In this document: positions 8,686 through 17,698 of the stretch, piece by piece
Position numbering within the stretch: position 1 is the first letter of the stretch
Layout: each line of letters begins with the position of its first letter
Origin: an uncultured Oscillibacter sp.
Lineage (GTDB): Bacteria > Bacillota > Clostridia > Oscillospirales > Oscillospiraceae
Assembly: GCA_910577405.1 (NCBI GenBank)
Contig: CAJTMG010000012.1
Coordinates: 19,575 to 83,574, forward strand
DNA length: 64,000 nt
Reading direction: 5' to 3'
The notes under the pieces: model-generated
What the model was told of the DNA's origin: nothing
Seen by the model: the letters and a program-made list of their open reading frames with translations, nothing else
The model's database searches: none
Program-made: the position numbers and the translations under genes

Positions 8686-11029
8686 GGAATTTTTCAAGGA
8701 TAAACTGCTGATTCTGGACGGCGCGATGGGTACAGAACTACAAAAACGTGGTCTGAAACCGGGCGGCGTTCCGGAGCTGCTGAATCTGACGGACCCGGAG
8801 CTTTTGAAGGGCGTTTATCGGGACTATGCCGCCGCTGGAAGTCAGGTGGTGTACGCGAATACCTTTGGCGCCAACGGCCTGAAGCTGGCCCGGACCGGTT
8901 ACAGCCCGTCGGAGGTCATTAAGGCGGCGGTGTCCGTGGCGCGGGAGGCTGTGTCAGAAACCGGGACCCTTGTGGCGCTGGACGTGGGGCCTCTGGGAGA
9001 GCTGCTGGAGCCTATGGGAAGCCTGCCGTTCGAGAAAGCCTATGGGTACTTCCGTGAGATGGCGGAGGCAGGCGCGGCGGCTGGGGCGGATTTGGCTGTG
9101 GTGGAGACCATGACGGATTTGCAGGAGGCGCGGGCGGCATTGCTGGCAGTAAAGGAATCCACAGACCTGCCGGTATTTGTCACCATGTCCTTTGACGAGA
9201 CGGGACGGACGTTCACGGGCTGCACGGTGGCGTCAATGGCCCGAACACTGGAAGGCTTGGGAGCGGACGCGGTTGGCCTGAACTGCTCCCTGGGTCCGGA
9301 CAAGCTGGCGCCTTTGCTGAAGGAGCTCTGCGAAAACACCCGCCTGCCGGTGATCGCCAAGCCCAACGCGGGACTGCCGGACCCAGTAGACGGCCACTAT
9401 GATATGGGACCGGCGGCGTTTGTGGAAGCCCTCCTGCCCTGTCTGGACGCGGGTGTGACCATTGTGGGCGGCTGCTGCGGCACGTCTCCCGAGTATATCC
9501 GGCAGTTACGGGCCGCGCTGGAGGGAAGAAGCCCCGCGCACCGCCGTTACCGGAAAGCCGGGTTTGTCTGTACAGCGTCACAGCCGGTGTTTCTGGAGGG
9601 CGTGCGGGTCATTGGCGAACGGGTGAATCCAACAGGCAAGAAGCGCTTTCAGCAGGCCCTTCTGGAGGACGACCTGGACTATATTCTGGATGTGGCCGTG
9701 CAGCAGGAGGAAGCGGACATTCTGGATGTAAACGTTGGCTTCCCCGGGGTGGACGAGGTCTCCATGCTGCCCCGGGCTGTAACAGCCATTCAGAGCGCGG
9801 TCAATCTGCCTTTGCAGCTGGATTCCTCCAACCCCGACGCGCTGGAGGCCGGACTGCGGGTCTGTTGCGGCAAGGCGGCGGTGAATTCCGTCAACGGCGA
9901 GCCGGAGGTTTTGGCCCGTATCTTGCCGGTGGTCAAAAAATACGGCGCGTCGGTGGTGGGATTGACATTAGATAAAAAGGGCATCCCACAGACGGCGGAG
10001 GGTCGGGTAGAGATTGCCCGGCGGATTCTGGACGCGGCTCTTTCTTACGGCATCCCAAAAGAAGACGTGTGGATTGACTGCCTGACCCTGACCGTATCCG
10101 CACAGCAGGAGCAGGCAGGGGAGACTCTGAAAGCCCTGCGGACGGTCCGGGAAGAACTGGGCCTGCAAACGGTGCTGGGCGTGTCGAATATCTCCTTTGG
10201 CCTGCCGAACCGTGCCCTGATTACTCAGAATTTCCTGATTCAGGCCCTGGCTGCCGGACTGACCCTGCCCATTATCAACCCGAACCTTCCGGAGCTGATG
10301 GACGCGGTGGCGGCGTACCGGGTGCTGTCCGGGGAAGACCAGCAGTGCCGAAGCTATGTGGAGCGGTTCGCGGGACAGGCGGGCAAGCCTCAGACGGTGC
10401 AGGCAGGCGGCATGACGTTGGAGGAAGCAATTATCAAAGGCCTGAAATCCGACGCGGGAAAGCTGGCCGGGATCGCGCTGGAGACGGAATCCGGACTGGA
10501 ACTGGTGGAACGCCGTCTGATCCCCGCCCTGGACAATGTGGGCGACGGTTACGAGGCGGGCACGGTCTTTCTGCCGCAGCTTCTGTCGGCGGCGCAGGCG
10601 GCACAGGCGGTCTTCGAGGCGGTACGGGAGAAGATGGCCGGAACGGGAGACGCGCCGGTGAAAAAGGGCCGTCTGGTGATTGCAACGGTGCAGGGAGACA
10701 TTCATGACATTGGGAAGAATATCGTCAAGACCGTGCTGGAGAATTATGGCTATGACGTGCTGGACCTGGGCCGGGACGTGCCGCCGGAGACCGTTGTGAA
10801 GGCCGTGACAGAGAAGGGCGTGCGTCTGGTGGGACTGTCGGCGCTGATGACCACCACTCTGCCCGCCATGGAGGAGACGGTGCGGCAGCTGAAGGCGCTT
10901 CCGGACCCGCCGAAAGTGTTTGTAGGCGGCGCGGTAGTGACGGAGGACTACGCCAAAGGCATCGGCGCGGACGCCTACGCGAAGGACGCCCGGCAGTCAG
11001 TGGAAATTGCGCGGGAGGTGCTGGGATGA
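8669..11029 (+). CDS. metH: Cobalamin-dependent methionine synthase lacking the activation domain
   Basis: A GTG start at 8669 follows AAGGAGG; no in-frame ATG fits better. The 786-residue enzyme has an N-terminal homocysteine-binding barrel with the zinc motif G-G-C-C-G-T near residue 270, a pterin/methyltetrahydrofolate-binding barrel (about 310-560, G-E-R-V-N-P-T-G), the helical cap, and a B12-binding domain with D-I-H-D-I-G-K-N near residue 675. It transfers a methyl group from 5-methyl-THF to homocysteine. The ~330-residue C-terminal activation domain of E. coli MetH is absent and is supplied by the gene before it. The ATGA overlap with the next gene shows an operon. Confidence 0.92.
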   Translation: MERECKEFFKDKLLILDGAMGTELQKRGLKPGGVPELLNLTDPELLKGVYRDYAAAGSQVVYANTFGANGLKLARTGYSPSEVIKAAVSVAREAVSETGTLVALDVGPLGELLEPMGSLPFEKAYGYFREMAEAGAAAGADLAVVETMTDLQEARAALLAVKESTDLPVFVTMSFDETGRTFTGCTVASMARTLEGLGADAVGLNCSLGPDKLAPLLKELCENTRLPVIAKPNAGLPDPVDGHYDMGPAAFVEALLPCLDAGVTIVGGCCGTSPEYIRQLRAALEGRSPAHRRYRKAGFVCTASQPVFLEGVRVIGERVNPTGKKRFQQALLEDDLDYILDVAVQQEEADILDVNVGFPGVDEVSMLPRAVTAIQSAVNLPLQLDSSNPDALEAGLRVCCGKAAVNSVNGEPEVLARILPVVKKYGASVVGLTLDKKGIPQTAEGRVEIARRILDAALSYGIPKEDVWIDCLTLTVSAQQEQAGETLKALRTVREELGLQTVLGVSNISFGLPNRALITQNFLIQALAAGLTLPIINPNLPELMDAVAAYRVLSGEDQQCRSYVERFAGQAGKPQTVQAGGMTLEEAIIKGLKSDAGKLAGIALETESGLELVERRLIPALDNVGDGYEAGTVFLPQLLSAAQAAQAVFEAVREKMAGTGDAPVKKGRLVIATVQGDIHDIGKNIVKTVLENYGYDVLDLGRDVPPETVVKAVTEKGVRLVGLSALMTTTLPAMEETVRQLKALPDPPKVFVGGAVVTEDYAKGIGADAYAKDARQSVEIAREVLG

Positions 11030-12768
11030 TGGATATACGGACGTATCTGGCTGAAAAGCGGACGGTTTTGTTTGACGGCGCAATGGGGACCTGCTACGCG
11101 GCCCGGCATCCGGAGGAATCCTGCGAGCTGGCGGACCTGCGGCGTCCGGAGGAAATTCGGGAGATTCATCGGGCCTATCTGGACGCCGGGTGTCAGGCCA
11201 TTACCACCAACAGCTTTGCCCTCAGCGCCGCCATGTCCAAGCCCGGCGAGGCCAAGGAGATTGTGGACGCCGCCTGCCGGATTGCCCTGGAAGCCGCGGA
11301 GCCATACGGAGCCTGGGTGTTTGCCGATATCGGGCCTGCCCCGGCGGGGAATCGGAAGGTCTATCAGAAACAGGCGGATTGGTTTCTACAGGCGGGCATA
11401 CGGCATTTTCTGCTGGAGACCCTGCCGTCCGACGAGGGCGTTCCAGAGCTGGCCCGGCACCTGAAAGCCCGCTGCCCTGACGCGTTTCTGATCGTCTCCT
11501 ATGCGGTGGCCTACGACGGCTGCACAAGGGAGGGCTTCTCCGGCCGGGAGCTGTTCCGGAATACCGCCGCCCTGCCGGAGGTGGACGCGGTGGGCTTCAA
11601 CTGTGTTTCCGGACCGCATCATTTGTTGGAGTACATACAGCATCTGGACCTGGACGGCGCGGCGCTGTCAGTCATGCCCAACGCGGGATACCCTACCGTA
11701 TTGGGCCGCCGGACGGTGTATCAGGGCACGCCGGAGTATTTCGGTCGGAAGCTGGCGGAGATTGCACAGGCTGGCGCGGTGATTGTAGGCGGCTGCTGCG
11801 GCACGACTCCGACACATCTTGCTTCCGCGGCAAAGGCGTTGGCAAAGCCCCGGAATCTTCTGCCCGCACAGCCCGCCGGGAAATCGGAAGCCCGTCCCGC
11901 GCCGGAGAAAAATCCTCTGGCTGATAAGCTGGACGCGGGCCGCCGGGTGATTGCCGTGGAGCTGGACCCTCCTGCCGATGACCAGATCGGCTTCTTTATG
12001 GAGGGCGTTCAGGCATTGCGCAGGGCGGGGGCGGACGCTGTGACCATCGCGGACAATCCTATCGGAAGGCCCCGGGCGGACAGCTGCCTCCTGGCCTGCA
12101 AAATCAAACGGGAACTGGGCGCGGAACCCCTGCCCCATATGACCTGCCGGGACCGGAACCGCAATGCTGCAAAATCCCTCCTGCTGGGCCTCTCCATCCA
12201 GGGAGTCCATAATGTCCTGTTGGTCACTGGCGATCCTATTCCCTCCGAGGACAGGGATGAGGTGAAGAGCGTGTTCAACTTCAATTCCAGGAAGCTCATT
12301 CGTTACGTCAGCGCGCTCAATCAGAACCTTCGGACGCCTTTCCGGGTCTTCGGCGCCCTGAATGTCAATGCGAAAAATTTTGATATTCAGCTCAGAATCG
12401 CCCAGGAAAAGGAGGAAGCAGGCGCCGCCGGATTTCTTACACAGCCGATTCTCTCCCCGGAGGCCTTGGAAAACCTGAAACTGGCCCGGAAGTCCCTGCA
12501 CGGCGCAATCCTGGGCGGAATTTATCCCGTGGTCAGCTATCGGAACGCCTGCTTCCTGAAAAACGAGATTGCCGGGATGCACATCTGTGACGAGATTGCA
12601 GAGCGTTATCGGGACCTGGACCGTGACGCGGCGGAGGAATTGGCCGTGACCATCTCCACCCAGATGGCAAAGATGATCGCCCCCTATACCAACGGCCTTT
12701 ACCTGATGACCCCCTTCAAACGGGTGACCCTGATGACACGGATTCTGGGCCAGGTCCGATACTGCTGA
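11026..12768 (+). CDS. Homocysteine methyltransferase-methylenetetrahydrofolate reductase fusion
   Basis: A 580-residue two-domain protein. Residues 1-270 are a homocysteine S-methyltransferase barrel (L-F-D-G-A-M-G-T; G-G-C-C-G-T zinc motif near 262). Residues about 295-580 are MetF-like (A-V-E-L-D-P-P; V-T-I-A-D-N; L-L-V-T-G-D-P). The second half makes 5-methyl-THF, the cosubstrate of the upstream MetH, so the operon links production and use of the methyl donor. The start overlaps the metH stop. Such bifunctional proteins are known in Firmicutes. Confidence 0.9.
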   Translation: MMDIRTYLAEKRTVLFDGAMGTCYAARHPEESCELADLRRPEEIREIHRAYLDAGCQAITTNSFALSAAMSKPGEAKEIVDAACRIALEAAEPYGAWVFADIGPAPAGNRKVYQKQADWFLQAGIRHFLLETLPSDEGVPELARHLKARCPDAFLIVSYAVAYDGCTREGFSGRELFRNTAALPEVDAVGFNCVSGPHHLLEYIQHLDLDGAALSVMPNAGYPTVLGRRTVYQGTPEYFGRKLAEIAQAGAVIVGGCCGTTPTHLASAAKALAKPRNLLPAQPAGKSEARPAPEKNPLADKLDAGRRVIAVELDPPADDQIGFFMEGVQALRRAGADAVTIADNPIGRPRADSCLLACKIKRELGAEPLPHMTCRDRNRNAAKSLLLGLSIQGVHNVLLVTGDPIPSEDRDEVKSVFNFNSRKLIRYVSALNQNLRTPFRVFGALNVNAKNFDIQLRIAQEKEEAGAAGFLTQPILSPEALENLKLARKSLHGAILGGIYPVVSYRNACFLKNEIAGMHICDEIAERYRDLDRDAAEELAVTISTQMAKMIAPYTNGLYLMTPFKRVTLMTRILGQVRYC

Positions 12769-12805
12769 AACGTGCTGCGGGGTCAAAAGCAGAAACACGT
12801 TTCAG
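12765..12805. terminator. Inverted repeat after the methionine operon
   Basis: CTGAAACGTG and CACGTTTCAG form a perfect 10-base stem at the stop codon, with a 21-base loop. There is no T tract, so it may be an attenuating or RNA-stabilising hairpin rather than a simple terminator. A second small hairpin (GCCTGC/GCAGGC) lies near 12860-12882. Confidence 0.4.
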
Positions 12806-12898
12806 GATGAAAAATGGCATAAAGTCTCGCCGCTTTTGACGTTTCTTTTCTTCTGCACGCCTGCGGAAATGAAAAAGCAGGCTCTTTCGTCTTGGGTC

Positions 12899-12927
12899 TT
12901 GATAATTCTGAACAGGAATGATATATT
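12899..12927 (+). promoter_or_regulatory. SigA-type promoter for the FapA gene
   Basis: TTGATA, a 17-base spacer and TATATT lie about 60 bases upstream of the chosen start. Confidence 0.55.
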
Positions 12928-12988
12928 GTACATGACCCGGAAAAATACTGGTCATACAAGCCGGATTCGGAGAAGAAAGGAGATGAAT

Positions 12989-14575
12989 ATGTCTATCTTT
13001 GAACGCTTTGGCTCAAGAGAGACGGGCGAGAAAGAACGGAAGTCATTTCATCCTGTTTCCTACCGAAGGCGCTTCTCGGAGCTGGAGCTTTCCTGCGGGG
13101 AGGCCAACGAGCGTTATCCGGAGGATTGTAAGATTATTGAGCGATTCGTATTGTTTTTGAAGGAGCGGTGCAGGGCCCGATATAAGAAGGCCCTCAGCGG
13201 CGATTTGAGTCCCATGAGGGCAGAGGCGCAGTTCTTTCTGTCCGAAGACCGGATGTGCGCCTATGCCTGCCTGCTTCCGCCGGAGAACGAAGGGGCGGAC
13301 GTGACATTGGAAGGCTTCCTGGGGGATTTGCGCTATGAGGGCATCCGTTACGGCCTGTTGGAAGAGAGCATTCCGGAGGAATTCGCCAGGGGATACCTGC
13401 ACATCTTCCCCGTGGCCCGCGGAAAGCTTCCTCAGCCGGGGGAGGACGGGAAGGTAACAGAACTCTTCCGCCGGCGTAGGAATATGCGGCTGGAGGTCCA
13501 GAATGGCAGCGAGGTGGAGTTCGGAGAGGATGTGAATCTCCAGCCGGTTCGGAAAGGAGCTGTGATCTGCCTGATCCGCGCGCCGAAACCGGGTGCCGAC
13601 GGCATTGACGTGACCGGCCAGAAACTCCCGCCGCCAGAGGTTGTCAGCGCCTGCGTGCCCCAGGGGAAAAATACCGTTGTCGGCAGAGGCGGTCAGGCCC
13701 TTATCGCCAGCGTGGATGGGATTTTATACATCGAGAACGACCAGTTCTGTATCCATGAGCAGAAAATTATTGATGGCAATCTGGACCAGTTTCAGGGTAC
13801 CCTCCAGATTTCGGGGAACCTTTACATCGGCGGAGACGTAGATGGCGGCGTGGACGTGGAAGCCTCCGGCGATATCGTAATCAATGGGAAAATGGGGATG
13901 GCTCGGGTAAGGTCTACAGGCGGGACCATTCGCGTGCAGAAGGGCGTCTTTGGGACCGAGGGCAAGACCTTCCTGACCGCCGCCGGACAGATCCAGACCC
14001 CTGTGCTGGAATGGACCGAGGCCGGCGCCGGTGCCAGCGTGATTGCAGAGACCATTTCCAACAGTACCATCCGTTGCGGCGGCACCGTTTACGCAATGAC
14101 TGGACGCGGTATGATCGTCGGCAGCCGGATTTATGCGGGCGACAGCGTCCTTTGCCTGCGGATTGGCAATATTACCAAGGATCGGAATCGGTTTTCCGTC
14201 GGCTACCCGCCCCATGTCCCGGAGTCGTGGGATAGAATCAAAGCGGAGTTGGCCGAGGCGCAGTCTACCATCGAACGGCTTTGGCCTCCTATTGTCGCCC
14301 TTCGGAAGAAAGGCTCCCGTATCACTGACGCGGAATTGTCTATCCTGAAACAGCTTATGGAACAGCGTGAACTTTATCTGCAACGGGCCGAAGTGCTGAA
14401 ATCTGAATTGAAAAACGTCAATAAGGCCCTGGATAAAAAGAGTAAGGGCCGTATCCGCTGCGAAAAACTTTATCCCTTTCTGGACGTTCGTATCGGGAGA
14501 CTTACCGAAGAGGTTACTACCATTGAGGAGGATTGTAATATCCATGTGGAGGAAAATACCATCCATCTGGAGTGA
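12989..14575 (+). CDS. FapA (DUF342) family protein
   Basis: The start at 12989 is chosen because AAAGGAG ends 6 bases upstream; the frame is open back to 12836 but that part overlaps the promoter. The 528-residue protein matches FapA/DUF342: the central part holds the right-handed beta-helix typical of the family (V-x-G-N-L-x-I-G-G-D-V-x-G and D-I-V-I-N-G-K-M-G repeats, about 245-390), followed by a C-terminal coiled coil. FapA proteins are polymerising or scaffold-like and are linked to polarity or flagella in some bacteria; the role here is unknown. Single gene with its own terminator. Confidence 0.8.
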   Translation: MSIFERFGSRETGEKERKSFHPVSYRRRFSELELSCGEANERYPEDCKIIERFVLFLKERCRARYKKALSGDLSPMRAEAQFFLSEDRMCAYACLLPPENEGADVTLEGFLGDLRYEGIRYGLLEESIPEEFARGYLHIFPVARGKLPQPGEDGKVTELFRRRRNMRLEVQNGSEVEFGEDVNLQPVRKGAVICLIRAPKPGADGIDVTGQKLPPPEVVSACVPQGKNTVVGRGGQALIASVDGILYIENDQFCIHEQKIIDGNLDQFQGTLQISGNLYIGGDVDGGVDVEASGDIVINGKMGMARVRSTGGTIRVQKGVFGTEGKTFLTAAGQIQTPVLEWTEAGAGASVIAETISNSTIRCGGTVYAMTGRGMIVGSRIYAGDSVLCLRIGNITKDRNRFSVGYPPHVPESWDRIKAELAEAQSTIERLWPPIVALRKKGSRITDAELSILKQLMEQRELYLQRAEVLKSELKNVNKALDKKSKGRIRCEKLYPFLDVRIGRLTEEVTTIEEDCNIHVEENTIHLE

Positions 14576-14597
14576 TTCCCTCTGTCTTGTGGCTTGG

Positions 14598-14638
14598 CGC
14601 TGTCAGGACTCTCCCTTCCTGACGGCGTTATTTTTTTT
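14598..14638 (+). terminator. Rho-independent terminator after the FapA gene
   Basis: CGCTGTCAGG pairs with CCTGACGGCG (one mismatch) and is followed by a run of eight T. Confidence 0.8.
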
Positions 14639-14800
14639 CTGCGATTTTGGCCCTTAAGTGCGAGAGTTGTATTTTTATGTATAGAGAATTTCTTTATATA
14701 TCGCGAAATTAGATCGATATTTTATAGAAATAGCTGTTTTGTATTTGATGAATTAAGATATATGAATAATATTCCGAAATTTAATGGATTAAAAATCTTC

Positions 14801-14829
14801 TTGAAATTTGCCGGGAAATCTTGTATAAT
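14801..14829 (+). promoter_or_regulatory. Promoter of tRNA-Leu
   Basis: TTGAAA, a 17-base spacer and TATAAT lie 12 bases before the tRNA 5' end. The AT-rich stretch 14640-14800 holds no other recognisable feature. Confidence 0.7.
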
Positions 14830-14841
14830 AAATGCAGATTT

Positions 14842-14928
14842 GCCGGTGTGATGGAATTGGTAGACGTAGCGGATTCAAAATCCGCCGGTAGCGATACCGT
14901 GTGGGTTCGAGTCCCACCACCGGCACCA
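14842..14928 (+). tRNA. tRNA-Leu (anticodon CAA)
   Basis: The acceptor stem GCCGGTG/CACCGGC closes the molecule, with a discriminator A and an encoded CCA at 14926-14928. The anticodon stem GCGGA/TCCGC carries the loop TTCAAAA, giving anticodon CAA (codon UUG). A long variable arm (class II) and a GTTCGAGTC T-loop are present. Length 87 bases. Confidence 0.92.
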
Positions 14929-14935
14929 AAGATGT

Positions 14936-14970
14936 ACCCCTGTAGCCGCAATGGTTACAGGGGTCCTTTT
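14936..14970 (+). terminator. Terminator downstream of tRNA-Leu
   Basis: ACCCCTGTA pairs with TACAGGGGT, followed by CCTTTT. It lies directly after the tRNA. Confidence 0.7.
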
Positions 14971-15058
14971 GTGCTGCAATGGATAAAGGCGACAAGAAAA
15001 TTTATATATTATGAATTGATTTCATAATATCTGAACTAAATTCATGTTTTATAAACCA

Positions 15059-15080
15059 GATTTACACATGGATTTACACA
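15059..15080. repeat. Tandem 10-base direct repeat near the left prophage border
   Basis: GATTTACACA occurs at 15059-15068 and 15071-15080, separated by TG, so the repeat period is 12. Its position between tRNA-Leu and the first prophage gene suggests a recombinase arm site or a leftover of an attachment region, but this is only positional evidence. No copy of the tRNA 3' end is seen at the right border. Confidence 0.4.
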
Positions 15081-15112
15081 CGGGAAAAGGGAGGCAAATG
15101 CCCCCCCTTTAA

Positions 15113-15949
15113 TCAATGCCTTACGATATACTGATAATACCGCGCCAGTTTTTCAGGCTGAGCGTCCTTGTCGTCCAGGAAGGCCTTTGCCATATAGGCG
15201 TAGAAATCCATACTGCTGCATCCGGCTTTCTCCGCAGCCTTGACGTAATCTGAATACATCATGTTCATCGCCAAATAGTATTCCAGTGGGTCGCACTGGA
15301 TTCCCCTTTGGTTTCGGGCTTCCTCAGTTTTTTCCATGGACCAGTGAGGGCCACGGGACCCGTCGGCGTTCTCCATGTGCTTGGCCCACTCCATAGCCGT
15401 CTCCCGTGTCATAGGGGGAACATCCATATCGGCCTTGTAGCCGCCCATTTGAGTGCCGCTTTTCCGGTAGGTCAGCTCATCCATATTTTCTCTGCGGCCT
15501 GCGTCAGAACGATATTCCTTTCCAAACTCCTGCGGGGTTCTGGAAGAACTATCCTCCATGACAAAACCGATCTTATTCCGGGGGCGGTTGTACTCCTGGT
15601 GCCGGTCAGACTCGTATACGGGCGGAACATATGGTGTCGTCATAGGATAATGGCTTTCAGGCCGGTATGCCTGCCGATCGTCCCAATACCGGCTGTCAGC
15701 CCACATACCCGCGCCGTCGTTCTGAGGTGCAAAACGACCATCATCATAATGTTCACGCCCGCGACGGTCCCGAAAACGGAATTCAGGACCGTAATTTTCA
15801 CCTTCGTATTCGGCGCGACCATATTCCATCCGCGCATCTTTTCCGTATCCGGGTCGACCATAACCCATGCGGCTGTCATCATAAGACCGTTCGCCGCTCT
15901 GCCTACCCTGCCCAGCGGACATCAACAGCATTCTAGTGCTTCTCTTCAT
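15113..15949 (-). CDS. Unknown protein, distal gene of the five-gene cassette
   Basis: This 278-residue protein has a low-complexity first half rich in Arg, Tyr, Gly, Asp and Glu (repeats such as M-E-Y-G-R-A-E-Y). An ordered helical C-terminal third follows (about 178-278: M-T-x-E-T-A-x-x-W-A-x-x-M, L-A-M-N-M-M-Y-S-D-Y, A-K-A-F-L-D-D-K-D-A). I cannot name a family with certainty. It is the last gene of a same-strand run (18189 to 15113) found after the endolysin. The split into a disordered charged region and a helical domain suggests a binding or scaffold protein; this is inference. Confidence 0.65.
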   Translation of the reverse strand: MKRSTRMLLMSAGQGRQSGERSYDDSRMGYGRPGYGKDARMEYGRAEYEGENYGPEFRFRDRRGREHYDDGRFAPQNDGAGMWADSRYWDDRQAYRPESHYPMTTPYVPPVYESDRHQEYNRPRNKIGFVMEDSSSRTPQEFGKEYRSDAGRRENMDELTYRKSGTQMGGYKADMDVPPMTRETAMEWAKHMENADGSRGPHWSMEKTEEARNQRGIQCDPLEYYLAMNMMYSDYVKAAEKAGCSSMDFYAYMAKAFLDDKDAQPEKLARYYQYIVRH

Positions 15950-15964
15950 CTGTCAGTCCCCCTT

Positions 15965-16369
15965 TCAGGCAGTAGGTGTCACAGGAGCAGTGGGTGCCGT
16001 CCCGTTAATGCTGGCAAGGGAATTGTCCGGGCAGGGGCAAGTCTTGCCCAGCAGACGGAACGCGCCGCCCGTGGCACTGGTGGAGACCACGGCAGAATAC
16101 CGGGTCCGGGTACGGATGCCGCACGCGGTCACCTGGGCGCAGCAGCGGTTAGTCAAAGGGTACTGCTCTGTTCCGGTCCCAATGGTAACGACCACCGGGG
16201 CGTTAATGGTGGCCGCCGCGGGAATTGCCTGGGCAATCACAATGCAGTACTTGCACCCGTTGCGGTAGCTTCCGGCGGGCAGATTCACCACCACGTTCCC
16301 GCCAGTGAAAGTGACGGCCTGAGAAATTACAAGGCGGTCACAGAGTTTGCAATTGGTTTTGCAAGACAT
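15965..16369 (-). CDS. Cysteine-rich beta protein of the five-gene cassette
   Basis: Start at 16369 (134 residues) is set by GGAGGG 7 bases upstream; the frame is open further but has no ribosome site. Eleven cysteines are arranged in pairs and clusters (C-K-T-N-C-K-L-C, C-K-Y-C, C-C near the middle, C-P-C-P near the end). The rest is rich in Val, Thr, Gly and Ala with the alternation expected of a beta-sandwich. No signal peptide is seen. The metal-binding or disulfide nature of the Cys cannot be decided here. Confidence 0.6.
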   Translation of the reverse strand: MSCKTNCKLCDRLVISQAVTFTGGNVVVNLPAGSYRNGCKYCIVIAQAIPAAATINAPVVVTIGTGTEQYPLTNRCCAQVTACGIRTRTRYSAVVSTSATGGAFRLLGKTCPCPDNSLASINGTAPTAPVTPTA

Positions 16370-16449
16370 AATTAAACCCTCCAAAAAGTCAGGGACGGCA
16401 GGAACCATGCCCGCCGCCCCGAAATGGTCACGGCAAAAGCCGGAAGAGA

Positions 16450-17313
16450 TCAGCAACAGCGATTGCCGCCGCAGTCACAGCCGCCATTGTTCCAGCCGGA
16501 GAACTGCCCGCAGCAGTTGGTTGGGAAGTTCACGGGCGTGGGAGGCTGGACAATATAGGCCGCAGAGGGGCAGTCATGTCCAGAACGCCGCAGAATTTCC
16601 GCAGTGTTCGCGTCCAGCATTGCGCTGAACGTGGCGTTCTGCCGGTAGGCCTGAATTTCCGCAGCCTGTTCCGCGATTTTCTGATCCTTGCGGGAAGATT
16701 CAATCGCGTCCAGCCTCGCCAGAACCCGATCAGTGTCATTGTGGGCGTTCTGGATGATGTTGGCAGCGTTGGTAGCCGCAGCGTAAGCGGCGTCGCAGGA
16801 GGTCCGCTCAATCAGCCGCTGAGTCTCACAGCAGCACTGCTGATTCTGGAAGCTCTGATTGTACAGCTGTTGCATCAGCGCGGCCTGTTGCTGGCAGCGG
16901 GCCAGCTCCGCCTGAGAAGCGGTCTGCATGATGACAGTCCCCAGGCCGTTGATAGCGTTGCCCTGGGCATAGAAGCCGTCGCACAGGCCCTGGGTGTTGC
17001 CGTCCAGCTTGCTGATGATCGTCTGGGTATCAAGGGCCCTCTGGAGTACCGCCTCCGTGGGATAGCCGCCGCCGAAGCCGCCATAACAGCCGGGGGCAGG
17101 ATAGGGAACGACCGTCACATTATCACCTCCGCTGTTTCCGCCGTTGTTATTGCGGCCACCAAGACCGTTGCCATTGCCCCAGCCAAAAATGATCGCCAGG
17201 ATAATAACAGCCCACAGACCCTCGTTGCCGAAGAAGCCGCCGCCGTTGTTGCCGTTGTTCCCGTTGTTTTCGGACTGACCCGCCAGGAACCCGGTCAGCA
17301 GTTCGTTGCCCAT
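16450..17313 (-). CDS. Gly/Asn-rich membrane protein with Cys-rich tail
   Basis: Start at 17313 follows AAAAGGAG. The 287-residue protein has an N-terminal Asn/Gly-rich segment, a hydrophobic helix (LWAVIILAIIFGW, about 33-45), another Gly/Asn stretch, and a long Gln/Ala-rich helical region (about 90-235) that includes a C-C-C-E-T motif. It ends in a Pro-rich and Cys-rich tail (N-C-C-G-Q-F ... C-D-C-G-G-N-R-C-C). The layout suggests a membrane-anchored coiled coil with a metal-binding or cross-linking tail. Function unknown; its conserved neighbours make it the core of the cassette. Confidence 0.6.
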   Translation of the reverse strand: MGNELLTGFLAGQSENNGNNGNNGGGFFGNEGLWAVIILAIIFGWGNGNGLGGRNNNGGNSGGDNVTVVPYPAPGCYGGFGGGYPTEAVLQRALDTQTIISKLDGNTQGLCDGFYAQGNAINGLGTVIMQTASQAELARCQQQAALMQQLYNQSFQNQQCCCETQRLIERTSCDAAYAAATNAANIIQNAHNDTDRVLARLDAIESSRKDQKIAEQAAEIQAYRQNATFSAMLDANTAEILRRSGHDCPSAAYIVQPPTPVNFPTNCCGQFSGWNNGGCDCGGNRCC

Positions 17314-17464
17314 AAAAAAACTCCTTTTCATGTATTGCAATCCGAGGGGCGCGCTCCCCCGGAAACTGCCGGATTGAGCGCGGTTTTCCTCAAGACCGCA
17401 AACTGAAAAGAAGTGAAGATTTGACTTCTTATTTGATTTTCTGCCTGGCTCCCGCGCCGGAAGC

Positions 17465-17698
17465 TCAGAAGCGGATTCCCAGCCCCGCCAGGATGTCCTC
17501 AGGGGTGGTCCCGGCCTCCCGTGCCAAGTTCCGGGCGGTCTGCTCCAGCTCCGCTGGAGACTTGCCCTGAATCATGCGCCGTGCCTGGACCGCTTTGGGG
17601 TCCTGAGCGTTCTGACCGCCTAAAAACTGCTGGACCAAGTTCATGGGATTTCCTCCGCCTGCCGCCAGCTGGATAATGCTCTGAATCATATCGTTCAT
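17465..17698 (-). CDS. Small helical protein of the five-gene cassette
   Basis: A 77-residue protein. It begins with a hydrophobic helix (MIQSIIQLAAGGG) and ends with a short three-helix motif (S-P-A-E-L-E-Q-T-A-R-N-L-A-R-E and T-P-E-D-I-L-A-G-L-G). The start overlaps the upstream stop (ATGA). No named family recognised. Confidence 0.6.
   Translation of the reverse strand: MNDMIQSIIQLAAGGGNPMNLVQQFLGGQNAQDPKAVQARRMIQGKSPAELEQTARNLAREAGTTPEDILAGLGIRF

Noticed and set aside
14842..14928. tRNA-Leu as the prophage attachment site
   Set aside because: No duplication of the tRNA 3' end is found at the right border, and the integrase is a serine type whose junction lies in another gene.
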